In this document: one piece after another, positions 52,017-60,897 of the stretch
Numbering within the stretch: position 1 is the stretch's first letter
How the letters are laid out: the number at the start of each line of letters is the position of its first letter
Source of the DNA: Alicyclobacillus tolerans
GTDB lineage: Bacteria; Bacillota; Bacilli; Alicyclobacillales; Alicyclobacillaceae
NCBI RefSeq assembly: GCF_021739485.1
Contig: NZ_JAJFNK010000001.1
Location: 248,001 to 312,000 of the forward strand
Direction of reading: 5' to 3'
Length of the DNA: 64,000 nt
Translations under genes and position numbers: made by a program
Notes under the pieces: generated by a model
What the model was told of the DNA's origin: nothing
Databases searched by the model: none
The model's input: the letters and a program-made list of their open reading frames with translations, nothing else

Positions 52017-52715
52017 ATGAAGAGGTCAGCTCTTTGGCTCGCTGTTGGACTCGGAGTCGTGGCCATGGTGAACATTTACTTGGCCTTGATTTGGTCTCCG
52101 CCGGAAGCGCAAATGGGGAATTTGATTCGCATTATGTATTTCCACGTGGCGAGTGCCTGGATTGCGTTTTTGGCGTTTTTTATTTCATTTGTATTTGCCA
52201 TTCTATACCTTTTGCGTCGAAAGTTGGTGTTCGACCGGATTACCGTGAGCTCCGCGGAAATCGGTTTGGTGTATACGACTCTGACGCTGATTACCGGATC
52301 CTTGTGGGCCAAACCCATCTGGAACACGTGGTGGACATGGGACCCGCGGTTGACTACGACGCTGATACTGTGGTTTCTCTACGTCGGGTACTTGCTATTG
52401 CGTGGAACTTTGGATGGCATTGAACGCCGGGCTCGAATCTCTTCCGTGTACGCGATTATTGCCTTTGTGGACGTGCCCATCATCCATTTTGCCGTGGAGT
52501 GGTGGCGTTCTATACACCCGCAGGTCATTGACGACACTGGGGTCAATATGCCTGGAAGCATGTTTTTTACCTTGATGTTTGGCTTTTTCACATTTTTGTG
52601 GCTGTACCTCATTTTGTTGTACACGCGTACGCGCCAGGAGTCGATGAGAATGCGCCTGTACCAGTCGCGCGAGCGGCTTAGGGCCCTGCGTGCGCGGCGG
52701 GAAGGAGAGGGATAA
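52017..52715 (+). CDS. ccmC: CcmC haem-handling protein
   Basis: 232 aa, six helices, with the WWD motif WNTWWTWDPRLTTTL (residues about 101-115) and flanking His residues (MYFHVASAW, PIIHFAVEWWRSIH). CcmC loads haem onto CcmE. ATG 52017 has GGAGGTG just before the ccmB stop. ccmD starts one base after its stop. Confidence 0.95.
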   Translation: MKRSALWLAVGLGVVAMVNIYLALIWSPPEAQMGNLIRIMYFHVASAWIAFLAFFISFVFAILYLLRRKLVFDRITVSSAEIGLVYTTLTLITGSLWAKPIWNTWWTWDPRLTTTLILWFLYVGYLLLRGTLDGIERRARISSVYAIIAFVDVPIIHFAVEWWRSIHPQVIDDTGVNMPGSMFFTLMFGFFTFLWLYLILLYTRTRQESMRMRLYQSRERLRALRARREGEG

Positions 52716-52716
52716 G

Positions 52717-52869
52717 GTGTTACAGAACCTAGGGTATTTGTGGGCGGTCACGGCCGTCGTATGGATTGGTACGTTGATTTACATTTTGTCATTACTGCGC
52801 CGCCAGGCGCGTTTGGAGCGCGAACTTGCCAATCTAGAGCGCTCTTTGGAGGAGTTCAACCAGTCATGA
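52717..52869 (+). CDS. ccmD: CcmD-like small membrane protein
   Basis: 50 aa: MLQNLGYLWAVTAVVWIGTL, one membrane helix, then RRQARLERELANLERSLEEF as a cytoplasmic coiled helix. Size, topology and position between ccmC and the thioredoxin gene match CcmD, which helps release holo-CcmE. GTG start; its stop overlaps the next start (ATGA). Confidence 0.85.
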   Translation: MLQNLGYLWAVTAVVWIGTLIYILSLLRRQARLERELANLERSLEEFNQS

Positions 52870-53441
52870 ACCGGCGGGTCAAGATGGCAGTCCTTGCGGC
52901 CGGATTACTCGTGGCGGTGATGGGTTACTTGACGTGGGCGGTCTTTCAGAGCGAAGCCGTTCCTAAAGTCGGACAAGCCGTGCCGAATCTTTCCCTTCCC
53001 GAAGTGACTGCTGCAGGTTCGCTTGGTCAAACTGTGTCTTTGAGTGAACTGAAAGGCAAACCCGTGTTGCTCAACTTTTTCACGACTTGGTGCGCCCCGT
53101 GTCAGACGGAGGCGGCGGACATTGCGGCAGTGGGCAGGCAGTGGCATAACAAAGTGCAGATTGTTCTAGTTGATCGGGGTGAGTCGGCCTACCTGGTGCA
53201 CCAATTCGTCACACGCTACGACTTGACGAAAGCCGTAGTGCTCCTGGACCAAAACGACAACTGGGCGTCCAGGCTTGGGGTGACGGGGCAACCGGAGACG
53301 TTTTGGATTGATGCGAACGGCGTCATTCAAAAGCACATTCCCAGCGAGATGGGCTACTCTCAGTGGCAGGCACTGGCTAAGCAGGCTGCGTCGGCCGCTT
53401 CTCCTGCACCTGCTCAGTCGAGCGCGTCGGCCTCGTCGTAA
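52866..53441 (+). CDS. ccmG: CcmG/ResA thioredoxin-like protein
   Basis: 191 aa: membrane anchor (about 7-27) then a TlpA/ResA-type thioredoxin domain: FFTTWCAPCQTEAADI with WCxxC, DRGESA, and the cis-Pro loop TGQPETFWID, followed by an Ala/Ser/Pro tail. It reduces the CxxCH cysteines of apocytochrome c. Unlike the CcmH-like protein of the same operon it keeps its cysteines. The ATG overlaps the ccmD stop. Confidence 0.93.
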   Translation: MNRRVKMAVLAAGLLVAVMGYLTWAVFQSEAVPKVGQAVPNLSLPEVTAAGSLGQTVSLSELKGKPVLLNFFTTWCAPCQTEAADIAAVGRQWHNKVQIVLVDRGESAYLVHQFVTRYDLTKAVVLLDQNDNWASRLGVTGQPETFWIDANGVIQKHIPSEMGYSQWQALAKQAASAASPAPAQSSASASS

Positions 53442-53519
53442 GTCACTCTGTTTTAACACCCCGTTTAAAACGTATGAATGCGCCTCGACGGATGGGTCAA
53501 TCGTCTGTTTAGCCCAGTT

Positions 53520-53567
53520 CCTGATATCCATTTGGAGCCTGCTCCAAGGAGATCAGGAGTTTTTTTT
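53520..53567 (+). terminator. Terminator of the ccm operon
   Basis: CCTGAT (53520-53525)/ATCAGG (53552-53557), with inner TTGGAGC/GCTCCAA (53532-53547), then AG and eight Ts. Confidence 0.9.
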
Positions 53568-53711
53568 ATAGTCCATTTAGACTGGGTTCATATATCGTTT
53601 TGACTAGTCTGTACATTTGTAAACTTAGTCGGTTTTGTCCTGCCGGGCAATTCAGGCTACAGGCATAATGAGGGTGACAGGAGTAGGTCAGTCTGAGGAG
53701 GAAGACGGGGC

Positions 53712-54143
53712 ATGAAAAAATTCCTGTTTGCGACAGACGGATCGGAATCAGCAGGCAAGGCGGCTCAAATGGCAGCGGAATTTCTGGACGCCTGGCCGGA
53801 GGCGGAGTTGACCGTTTTGTATGTCACTCCGCAAGTGGCCTACCCGTATGACCACATCGTGACAGATGCCGCTTTGGAGTTGGAAAAGACCTTGGCACGG
53901 GGGATTGAACGAGACGCGCTGGAAAACGCGTTTTCCCGCTTTGAAGGCCGCGTGCGTTTCCGGAACGAAGTGGGTTATCCGGTTCTGACGATTGTTCAGG
54001 TGGCTGAGGAAGAGCAAGCGGACCTCATCGTCATTGGCAGTCACGGACGAGGTGCGGTGGACCGCGTCCTGCTTGGCAGCGTCAGCCACGGGGTGCTCAA
54101 CCGAAGCAAAGTCCCGGTGTTGGTCGTGCGGTCCCGGCCGTAG
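53712..54143 (+). CDS. Universal stress protein (UspA family)
   Basis: 143 aa. Starts KKFLFATDGSESAGKAAQMA; ATP-binding loop GSHGRGAVDRVLLGSVS follows the G2xG9xG(S) pattern, and VPVLVVR closes the fold. ATG with GAGGA about 10 bases upstream. 80 bases ahead of fixA; the pair may be co-transcribed. Role unknown beyond nucleotide binding and stress association. Confidence 0.93.
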   Translation: MKKFLFATDGSESAGKAAQMAAEFLDAWPEAELTVLYVTPQVAYPYDHIVTDAALELEKTLARGIERDALENAFSRFEGRVRFRNEVGYPVLTIVQVAEEEQADLIVIGSHGRGAVDRVLLGSVSHGVLNRSKVPVLVVRSRP

Positions 54144-54223
54144 CCGTTTTCGCTTTATGCAAGTGATTCGATTCACATTTGCAAGTCTGCTCACAAACCA
54201 TTTTGGTAAGGGGGGAAGCCATC

Positions 54224-55057
54224 TTGCTGCACATTGTGGTATGTGTCAAACAAGTACCGGACAGTCGCGAGATCCGGATTGATCCAAAGACGAACACACT
54301 TATCCGGCAAGGGGTTCCAGCTATCGTAAACTACTTTGACCTGCACGGGTTAGAAGAAGCGCTGCGCATTAAAGACGAACTTGGCGCTCGAGTGACCGTC
54401 ATTTCGATGGGTCCTCCGTCTGCAGACAAGGCGTTGAAACAGTGCATTTCGTTAGGGGCGGACGATGCCGTGTTGATCAGCGACCGGGCTTTTGCCGGAG
54501 CTGACACTTTAGCGACATCCTATGTCATCTCTTTAGGAATTGAAAAGGCAGCAGAGGTTTGGGGGCCCGTCGATTTGGTGTTCACGGGAAAACAAACTTT
54601 AGACGGTGACACGGGTCAAGTGGGTCCGGGAGTAGCCTGCCGCCTGGATTACGAACAGTTGACCTACGTGGAAAAAGTGGAAGCGATTGACGAAACGAAA
54701 CGCGAAATTACGGTTCATCGCCACCTTGAAGACGGAGTCGAACGGGTTAAAGCTCCCTTGCCGGCACTCATTACCGCGCTTGCCGAACTGAACAAACCGC
54801 GCCGGGCCAGTCTGCCGGGTGTTTTGCGAGCTGCGCGCTATGAGCCCATCGTGTGGACGACCAACGATTTTGAAAGTATTGACCGGAACAAAATTGGCCT
54901 ACGCGGTTCTCCGACCATCGTCTCCAAAACCTGGGTGCCGGAACCCAAACAAGTCGATACAGAGATGATCTCAGGCGATGACGCCGGCGAGATCGCGGAG
55001 CACTTGCTCAGCCGGCTGTACGAAACCGAGTTGCCTGCAAAAGTGGGCTGGATTTGA
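54224..55057 (+). CDS. fixA: Electron transfer flavoprotein beta subunit, FixA type
   Basis: 277 aa ETF-beta: VVCVKQVPDSREIRIDP at the N-terminus, RVTVISMGPPSADKALKQC, SLGADDAVLISDRAFAGADT and the GKQTLDGDTGQVGPGVA region. TTG 54224 chosen because AAGGGGGGA lies seven bases upstream. First gene of fixABCX. Confidence 0.95.
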   Translation: MLHIVVCVKQVPDSREIRIDPKTNTLIRQGVPAIVNYFDLHGLEEALRIKDELGARVTVISMGPPSADKALKQCISLGADDAVLISDRAFAGADTLATSYVISLGIEKAAEVWGPVDLVFTGKQTLDGDTGQVGPGVACRLDYEQLTYVEKVEAIDETKREITVHRHLEDGVERVKAPLPALITALAELNKPRRASLPGVLRAARYEPIVWTTNDFESIDRNKIGLRGSPTIVSKTWVPEPKQVDTEMISGDDAGEIAEHLLSRLYETELPAKVGWI

Positions 55058-55069
55058 GGAGGAGAGGCA

Positions 55070-56185
55070 ATGGCTGAGGAAAAAAAGCGCAAACCTGCTG
55101 TCGGATTGCAGCCTGAAGGAGAAGTAGACTGGTCGAGTTACGAAGGCGTCCTCGTCATTGTGGAGCAGCGGGCAGGTCAAGCGAAAAAGGTATCGTGGCA
55201 GCTGCTTGGGGAATCGCGCCGTTTGGCCGACAAAATGAACACGCCTTTGCTGGCTTTGGTGATGGGGAAGGACGTCTCCCACTTGGCCAAAGAGGCCATT
55301 TATCACGGAGCCGATAAGGTCTTTCTTTGCGACGACCCGGAACTCGCGGATTACAGAACGCGCCCGTACAGCCGCGTTTGTCTCCAAGTCATTCGCGACT
55401 ACAAGCCGGAAATCGTCTTGTTTGGAGCGACCTACACTGGACGCGACCTTGCGGGAGCCATCGCGACGCATTTGCCGACCGGACTGACGGCTGATTGCAC
55501 ACAGCTGGACGTCGACGAAGACCGGTTGCTGCTCGCCAGTCGGCCTGCCTTTTCCGAGAAAATGCTGGCGACTATTATGTGCAAGCAGTTCAAACCGCAA
55601 ATGGCAACGGCTCGCGCCGGCGTGTTTGAAGCTTTGCCCCGAGATGAATCGCGACAGGGGGAAGTCATTCCGGTAGCGGTGCACCTGGGAACGGACGAAA
55701 CCGTCACCCAAGTACTCGAGTTTTTGGAACAACGCGACAGGGTGAACTTGGAGGACGCGGAGATCATCGTTGCGGGCGGGAGAGGACTCGGCGGACCCCA
55801 AGGGTTCAAAGTTCTCCAAGACTTGGCTGATGCTTTAGGTGGTCAGGTGGGGGCGAGTCGCCCCGTCGTAGAGATGGGATGGATTAGCCACGACCATCAG
55901 GTAGGTCAAACTGGAACCACAGTCAGACCGAGACTGTACATCGCCGCGGGCATCTCTGGAGCGGTACAGCACGTGGTAGGCATGCAAAATTCCGAGTACA
56001 TTATCGCCATCAACAAAGACCCCCAGGCTCCGATTTTCAAGACGGCAAACTACGGAGTGGTCGGAGATTTATATGAGGTTGTTCCAGCCCTGACGCGAGC
56101 CATCCTTGCTAAAAAGGGCCGTTCGGTGCCCGTCGAGGGTTCCCGCGCTGCCAGCGAAGTCCTGCCCGGTGCGCCAGCTCGTTGA
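55070..56185 (+). CDS. fixB: Electron transfer flavoprotein alpha subunit, FixB type
   Basis: 371 aa ETF-alpha. FAD-binding C-terminal half: IIVAGGRGLGG, LGGQVGASRPVVEMGW, HQVGQTGTTVRPRLYIAAGISGAVQH and IAINKDPQAPIFKTANYGVVGD. N-terminal half AGQAKKVSWQLLGESRRLAD. ATG with GAGGAGAGG upstream, 12 bases after fixA. Confidence 0.96.
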   Translation: MAEEKKRKPAVGLQPEGEVDWSSYEGVLVIVEQRAGQAKKVSWQLLGESRRLADKMNTPLLALVMGKDVSHLAKEAIYHGADKVFLCDDPELADYRTRPYSRVCLQVIRDYKPEIVLFGATYTGRDLAGAIATHLPTGLTADCTQLDVDEDRLLLASRPAFSEKMLATIMCKQFKPQMATARAGVFEALPRDESRQGEVIPVAVHLGTDETVTQVLEFLEQRDRVNLEDAEIIVAGGRGLGGPQGFKVLQDLADALGGQVGASRPVVEMGWISHDHQVGQTGTTVRPRLYIAAGISGAVQHVVGMQNSEYIIAINKDPQAPIFKTANYGVVGDLYEVVPALTRAILAKKGRSVPVEGSRAASEVLPGAPAR

Positions 56186-56269
56186 TTTGAGGCTAGGTTT
56201 ATTTTGACGAGTCTGTCGCCGGGACAAGGGGACCGGGCGAGAACCGATCGGAAACGGAGATGAAGTACA

Positions 56270-57574
56270 GTGGCAGATGAACGTTTTGATGCAATCGTCG
56301 TGGGTGCTGGTCCCGCAGGGGCGGCGGCAGCTCTTACGATGGCCAGTCAGGGTTTGAAAGTAGCGATGATTGACCGCGGTGAATTTCCTGGGGCTAAAAA
56401 CCTGTTTGGCGGGGTGTTGTATCGCAAGCAACTCGAAGACATCGTTCCTGAATTTTGGAAAGAAGCCCCGCTGGAGAGGGTCGTCGTCGAACAGCGGTTA
56501 TGGGTTTTGGGCGAAGACAGTGCTGTGACGTTTGGTCATCGCAACGAGCGCTACAAAGAGCCGCCTAACGCATGGACTGGGCTGCGCGTTAAATTTGACC
56601 AATGGTTTGCTGCAAAGGCCGAAAAGGCGGGTGCGCTGCCCATTTACGAAACGGTCGTGACCGATTTAATTCGCGAGGACGGCCGCGTGGTTGGCGTGCG
56701 AACGGATCGCGAGGATGGAGATTTGTACGCCAACATCGTCATTGTTGCAGACGGCGTAAATTCCTTGCTCGGCAAAGCCTTGGGCGTTCACCGCGAATGG
56801 GACCCGAGTGAAGTTTCGTTGGCGGTAAAAGAAATCATCGCTCTTCCTAAGGAGAAAATTCAGGACCGGTTTAATTTGGAAGGCAACGAAGGGTGCACGA
56901 TTGAGTTTGTGGGCGATATGCACGGCATGGCAGGTCTCGGCTTCTTGTACACCAATCAGGACACGTTGTCCCTTGGCGTCGGCGTCATGGTGAACGAGTT
57001 GCAAAAGAACAAAATTAAGCCGTATCAGTTACTGGATGCCATCAAGCAACACCCCTCAATTCGACGTCTCATTGCGGGCGGGGAAGTTAAGGAGTACGCT
57101 GGACACCTGATTCCGGAGGGCGGATTCAGTTCTATGCCAAAATTATCCGGTGACGGCTGGATGATCTGCGGAGATGCCGCACAAATGGTGAATGCGGTTC
57201 ACCGGGAAGGCACGAACCTGGCAATGACTTCGGGAAAACTGGCTGGTGAAGCTGCCGTGCAGGCTCATGCGGTCGGAGACTACGGCGCGGGTACTCTCAA
57301 GCAATACGACCAAAAGGTCAAGGCGTCATTCATTCATCCGGATTTGAAAAAGTACCGCGGGTTGCACGGATTGATGGCAGGAGAAGATGCGGCTAAGCTG
57401 TTTGGCGAATTTCCACAGGCTCTTAATGAAGCGGCTTATGAGATGTTGTTGGTGGATGGCGTCACGAAAAAGGAAAAACAAAGCCAGGCGCTCCATCGGC
57501 TTCGGGACGTCGCCGGCGGGAACATGGACTTGATCAAACTCGGACTGAAGGGTTGGAGGGCGATGAACGGATGA
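56270..57574 (+). CDS. fixC: FixC flavoprotein (ETF-quinone oxidoreductase-like)
   Basis: 434 aa. FAD dinucleotide motif VVGAGPAGAAAALTMA at the N-terminus; KNLFGGVLYRKQLED and the GDAAQMVNAVHREGTN block follow, as in FixC/ETF-QO. FixC passes electrons from FixAB to quinone while FixX takes the low-potential branch. GTG start with GGAGATG upstream, 84 bases after fixB. Overlaps fixX by four bases. Confidence 0.95.
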   Translation: MADERFDAIVVGAGPAGAAAALTMASQGLKVAMIDRGEFPGAKNLFGGVLYRKQLEDIVPEFWKEAPLERVVVEQRLWVLGEDSAVTFGHRNERYKEPPNAWTGLRVKFDQWFAAKAEKAGALPIYETVVTDLIREDGRVVGVRTDREDGDLYANIVIVADGVNSLLGKALGVHREWDPSEVSLAVKEIIALPKEKIQDRFNLEGNEGCTIEFVGDMHGMAGLGFLYTNQDTLSLGVGVMVNELQKNKIKPYQLLDAIKQHPSIRRLIAGGEVKEYAGHLIPEGGFSSMPKLSGDGWMICGDAAQMVNAVHREGTNLAMTSGKLAGEAAVQAHAVGDYGAGTLKQYDQKVKASFIHPDLKKYRGLHGLMAGEDAAKLFGEFPQALNEAAYEMLLVDGVTKKEKQSQALHRLRDVAGGNMDLIKLGLKGWRAMNG

Positions 57575-57855
57575 CAGCGACCATTGAAGAAAGACTGTAC
57601 ATGATTCGTTATAAAGCCGATGAAGGGTCTCATTTGACCATCAAAAACCAGACGGTTTGTGAGCAGTGCCCGACCAAAGAATGTACCTTTTTTTGTCCAG
57701 CGGACGTGTATCACTGGAATTCGGCGGAACAGATGACGACAGTGGCTTACGAAAACTGCATCGAGTGCGGTACGTGCCGCATCGGTTGTCACGAACACAA
57801 CATCAAGTGGCTGTATCCAAAAGGCGGTTACGGAATCACTTATAAGTTTGGATAA
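57571..57855 (+). CDS. fixX: FixX ferredoxin-like protein
   Basis: 94 aa. Cysteines occur in CEQCPTKECTFFCPADVY and CIECGTCRIGC, the pattern of FixX/ferredoxin-like clusters, ending in KWLYPKGGYGITYKFG. The ATG overlaps the fixC stop (ATGA), with GGAGGG upstream. Completes the fixABCX operon. Confidence 0.95.
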   Translation: MTATIEERLYMIRYKADEGSHLTIKNQTVCEQCPTKECTFFCPADVYHWNSAEQMTTVAYENCIECGTCRIGCHEHNIKWLYPKGGYGITYKFG

Positions 57856-57932
57856 GTCGTCACGTCAGCAACGCTAAGTAGACAAACCAAAGGTATCAAA
57901 AGCAGAGGTATTAAAAGCAAAGGAAAGGCCAG

Positions 57933-57980
57933 AGGCCTACGGTCCCGCTGAACCCAGCCCGGGAACCGCGGGCCTTTTCT
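57933..57980 (+). terminator. Terminator of fixABCX
   Basis: AGGCC (57933-57937) with GGCCT (57971-57975), extended by GG-TCCCG/CGGGA-CC, then TTTT. Strong GC stem. Confidence 0.8.
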
Positions 57981-58057
57981 GTTATCGCGGATGAGGATTG
58001 CACCAAACCCTGGGCGCACGCATACCTTACCAGAGACAATGGAAAGGGGTGTGTATT

Positions 58058-58513
58058 GTGCAGTCAAATGCACACTACGGGAATTGGCAACGAGAGATCC
58101 AAGTCGAATTCAAAGACTTTCCCCGGTTTGTTCAATCTCTTCAGGGCGCTGTCAACGATGAGGCAAGTGCCGTTGATTTTTATGGCCGTTTGCTCCATCA
58201 GGCCAAAGACGCTACTCAGCAAAAATCGATTGAGCATGTTTACCTCGATGAACAACGCCACTTGCGGATGCTGCAACACATGTACCGGCGCCTTGTTGGC
58301 CGAGACACACCGGTAAAAATTTCACGTGTTGACTTCACAAGCTACAAGGAAGGCATTCAGTTGGCCTTTTATGGGGAATTAGACGGGGCGGAAACCTATC
58401 GAAACCTGTTTTTGCAAACGCGGATTCCGTATATTCGCGACGTGTTGTTTCGGACCATGACCGACGAAATGGAACACGCCCAGAGATTCAATTTCATATA
58501 CTCGGGGCTGTAA
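58058..58513 (+). CDS. Ferritin-like/rubrerythrin-fold di-iron protein
   Basis: 151 aa four-helix bundle. Likely iron ligands are Glu in NDEASAVDFY, the ExxH DEQRHLRML, Glu in ELDGAETY and the ExxH DEMEHAQRF. No rubredoxin domain. GTG 58058 has AAAGGGGTG six bases upstream; the longer frame lacks a ribosome site. Probably oxidative-stress or iron handling. Confidence 0.85.
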   Translation: MQSNAHYGNWQREIQVEFKDFPRFVQSLQGAVNDEASAVDFYGRLLHQAKDATQQKSIEHVYLDEQRHLRMLQHMYRRLVGRDTPVKISRVDFTSYKEGIQLAFYGELDGAETYRNLFLQTRIPYIRDVLFRTMTDEMEHAQRFNFIYSGL

Positions 58514-58720
58514 AGCGTTCGTTACGGGTGTCAACCTGAGAAATTGTGCGCAAATCCGGTGTAGCTTCGACATATGCGGCAAGAATCGAGTTTAGTGGAA
58601 GCTTCGTGGGAACAAATGAAATTTGCTTTCACGAGGCTTTCGGTGCATTGTTAAGATTAGTTATAGATAAAAACTGGTTTGTCCGGCAGTAGGACGGGCC
58701 ACGAGAGGACGAGGCTGATC

Positions 58721-59227
58721 GTGCATCATGTGAACTATCAGTTAATCACGACACTTGTTGCTGTAGTTATGGCGCTAATGGTCATCTTCATCCGACTGCG
58801 GGCTTCGAGAAAACCCACTTCCGCGAAAAAGATTCTGATGCCGCCCATTGGCATGAGCACCGGGTTCTTGATGTTTGTATCCCCACGCGTGCACATTTCG
58901 CTCGAATATGCAGCGTTAGCGTTTTTAGTGGGGCTGTTGTTTGCGTATCCCTTGGTCGTTTCTTCGAAAATGTTTGTGGACGGTACGGAGATCTACTTAA
59001 AGCGGTCTAAGGGGTTCATTATTGTTTTATTGGTTCTTTTGGTCATCCGCATCGCACTGCATGGTTACATTGAAAAGTTTGTTACTATTCCTCAAACAGG
59101 GGCTATATTTTTTATCTTGGCCTTTGGGATGCTCCTTCCTTGGCGCGTCGTCATGTACGTGCAGTTTTTAAAACTCAAGCGCTCTGTGGAGACTCCGGCC
59201 TTATCCCGAGCCAATGAGATTCGTTGA
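58721..59227 (+). CDS. CcdC-like (DUF1453) membrane protein
   Basis: 168 aa, four predicted helices, with VIFIRLRASRKPTSAKKILMPPIGMSTGFLMF at the start, the mark of the CcdC/YneJ family. The B. subtilis gene lies beside ccdA, and a link with cytochrome c biogenesis has been suggested. Presence near a ccm operon fits. GTG 58721 has GAGGACGAGG upstream. Confidence 0.88.
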   Translation: MHHVNYQLITTLVAVVMALMVIFIRLRASRKPTSAKKILMPPIGMSTGFLMFVSPRVHISLEYAALAFLVGLLFAYPLVVSSKMFVDGTEIYLKRSKGFIIVLLVLLVIRIALHGYIEKFVTIPQTGAIFFILAFGMLLPWRVVMYVQFLKLKRSVETPALSRANEIR

Positions 59228-59269
59228 ACAAGTTCCCTAGGACCCTAACCTATTGGTTTAGCGAGGCAA

Positions 59270-59311
59270 GGCTGTTTCTAAGCGCATCTTCGATGCAGCT
59301 GCGAAACAGCC
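59270..59311 (+). terminator. Terminator-like hairpin after the CcdC-like gene
   Basis: GGCTGTTTC (59270-59278) pairs with GAAACAGCC (59303-59311), with an inner GCATC/GATGC hairpin. Followed by CTCCCTTT. Confidence 0.6.
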
Positions 59312-59906
59312 CTCCCTTTGCCGATGGTGCCGACAAAACATAGATAAGTCACAGCTTGTGGAGCTTTGTCACCCCAAGTGAAAGGGGCCCAAGTTGGACG
59401 TGGTAGTTCGCGTGCCCGAAGGCCACACCGACTGCCCAATACCTTGGGCAGTAGTCCACGTACAGACGTCGGCGCCGTGTCTTTATGACCGCCAACGTTT
59501 TTTGACCGCTCATGTCCCATTGCCTCCCCGCACTCGTTTGCTCCACCGTATGCAACCGCCCATGTGAATAACCAAGACAATCGCCCATTGTGAAATTTAA
59601 TTTACGACGGAGTGGATTGGTTTTTTTGTGTATGAAACTATGGAATGGATTGGTTTTTTTGTGTGAAAGAGTAGAGTGGTCGTTTCGATAACGTGACTGG
59701 GCAGTTCCGTGAACAAGTAAGAGGGTTCTAAAACAGGACTCTCTACGATAAAAATGTTTTTTCTCTCTGTAAGAATTAAACAAAATTAGCCTGAAAACCA
59801 GCCATGAATCGGCTTTTTTGGCGTCATTTATGGAATCGCCTTCATTTTTGCAGTGTTTGTGTACAAAATTCTACAATTACTTCCTTTTCAAGAAAAATTC
59901 AAAATA
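59312..59906. repeat. Long intergenic region with a 19-bp direct repeat
   Basis: Between the CcdC-like gene and sor. TGGATTGGTTTTTTTGTGT occurs twice (59613-59631, 59646-59664), 33 bases apart. An open frame of 144 codons on the minus strand (59349-59783) runs over the repeats but has no ribosome site and is not called. Confidence 0.6.
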
Positions 59907-59935
59907 TTGACGCGGAAAATTCACACCTTTACAAT
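59907..59935 (+). promoter_or_regulatory. Sigma-A promoter of sor
   Basis: TTGACG (59907-59912), exactly 17 bases, TACAAT (59930-59935). One of the best promoters in the window, about 40 bases before the sor start. Confidence 0.85.
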
Positions 59936-59976
59936 AGGGATTGTCTCACACAAATACCCTAGGAGGTATGTATGGT

Positions 59977-60897
59977 ATGCCAAATCCGTATCTCGCGATT
60001 AGCAAGGCCAAAGTGACAAACGCCAAAGAAAGCTTTGCCGCGTTTGAAAGCGTTGGACCTAAAGTTTGCATGGTTACTGCAAACCACCATGGCTTTTTAG
60101 GTTTCCAAAACCATGTACAAGTGGGCGTCTATCCGATGGGTGGCCGTTTTGGCGGCACCAAGATGGATATGCATAAGGAATTGAACCCTATCGGCATTTT
60201 GCAATACACATTTTGGAAGCGTTGGGAAGACCATGAGGAAATGCACAACGAGTATTTTGACAGCATTTTCCGCCTGTGTTCCCGTTGCCTTGGAATGGTC
60301 GTTGAAGGTCCTTGGGAAGACGTCTACGAAATTGTTCACCATAATATGCCCACAGCTATGGGAATCACGGACGTTCCGGCTCAACTAGGGGCGGCGTTCT
60401 TGGCAGGACAGGAGATGCCTCCGGTATTGCTTCCGTACGGGCAACGCGTCATGGCTCACGGGACACATGCTGTGATCCCAAGTATGGAAAAAGAGTTTGA
60501 ACAAGCTGTGGCCGATACGATGGAACAGTTTAAAAAAGCTCCCGGTTTCCTTGGCTACATGCTGTTGAAGCAGATTGGCGCGTCTGCGATTGGCAGTTTC
60601 CAACTTAGGCCCGACGGCATTCACCAAGCCTTGGAGACACTCGGCGACAATCCTCCCAGCGAGAAAGAGGGTAACTTCAGCTTAATCCAGGCTGAACGGA
60701 AACCCACGGAGTACATCGTTCACATGGAGTGGGCTGATCAACAATCTGCAATGTTCGGTATTTCCCGCGTTGCCATCAATTACGAAACCAGAAAGGTTCA
60801 CGACCGGGTCCTTGCCACATTGGTCCAAGGTCCATACGTGACCATTTGGAATCCGATGATGGAAGACACCTCGTGGCGCGATTACCTTAAGGCGTAA
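59977..60897 (+). CDS. sor: Sulfur oxygenase reductase (SOR)
   Basis: 306 aa, close to the 308-309 aa of Acidianus SOR. SOR forms hollow 24-subunit cytoplasmic spheres and converts elemental sulfur with O2 to sulfite, thiosulfate and sulfide. The catalytic Cys31 (KVCMVTA) and the iron ligands His86, His90 and Glu114 fall at exactly the archaeal positions; Cys101 and Cys104 (CSRC) are also kept, and the C-terminal MMEDTSWRDYL matches. ATG 59977 has AGGAGGT nine bases upstream; ATG 59968 abuts that site and is out of play. Its presence implies growth on sulfur. Confidence 0.97.
   Translation: MPNPYLAISKAKVTNAKESFAAFESVGPKVCMVTANHHGFLGFQNHVQVGVYPMGGRFGGTKMDMHKELNPIGILQYTFWKRWEDHEEMHNEYFDSIFRLCSRCLGMVVEGPWEDVYEIVHHNMPTAMGITDVPAQLGAAFLAGQEMPPVLLPYGQRVMAHGTHAVIPSMEKEFEQAVADTMEQFKKAPGFLGYMLLKQIGASAIGSFQLRPDGIHQALETLGDNPPSEKEGNFSLIQAERKPTEYIVHMEWADQQSAMFGISRVAINYETRKVHDRVLATLVQGPYVTIWNPMMEDTSWRDYLKA

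Noticed and set aside
54971..55819. 282-codon minus-strand frame over fixB
   Set aside because: Antisense shadow of fixB.
59349..59783. 144-codon minus-strand frame in the gap before sor
   Set aside because: No ribosome site at any start, includes the repeat-encoded HKKTNP duplications, and no family match; coding is not supported.
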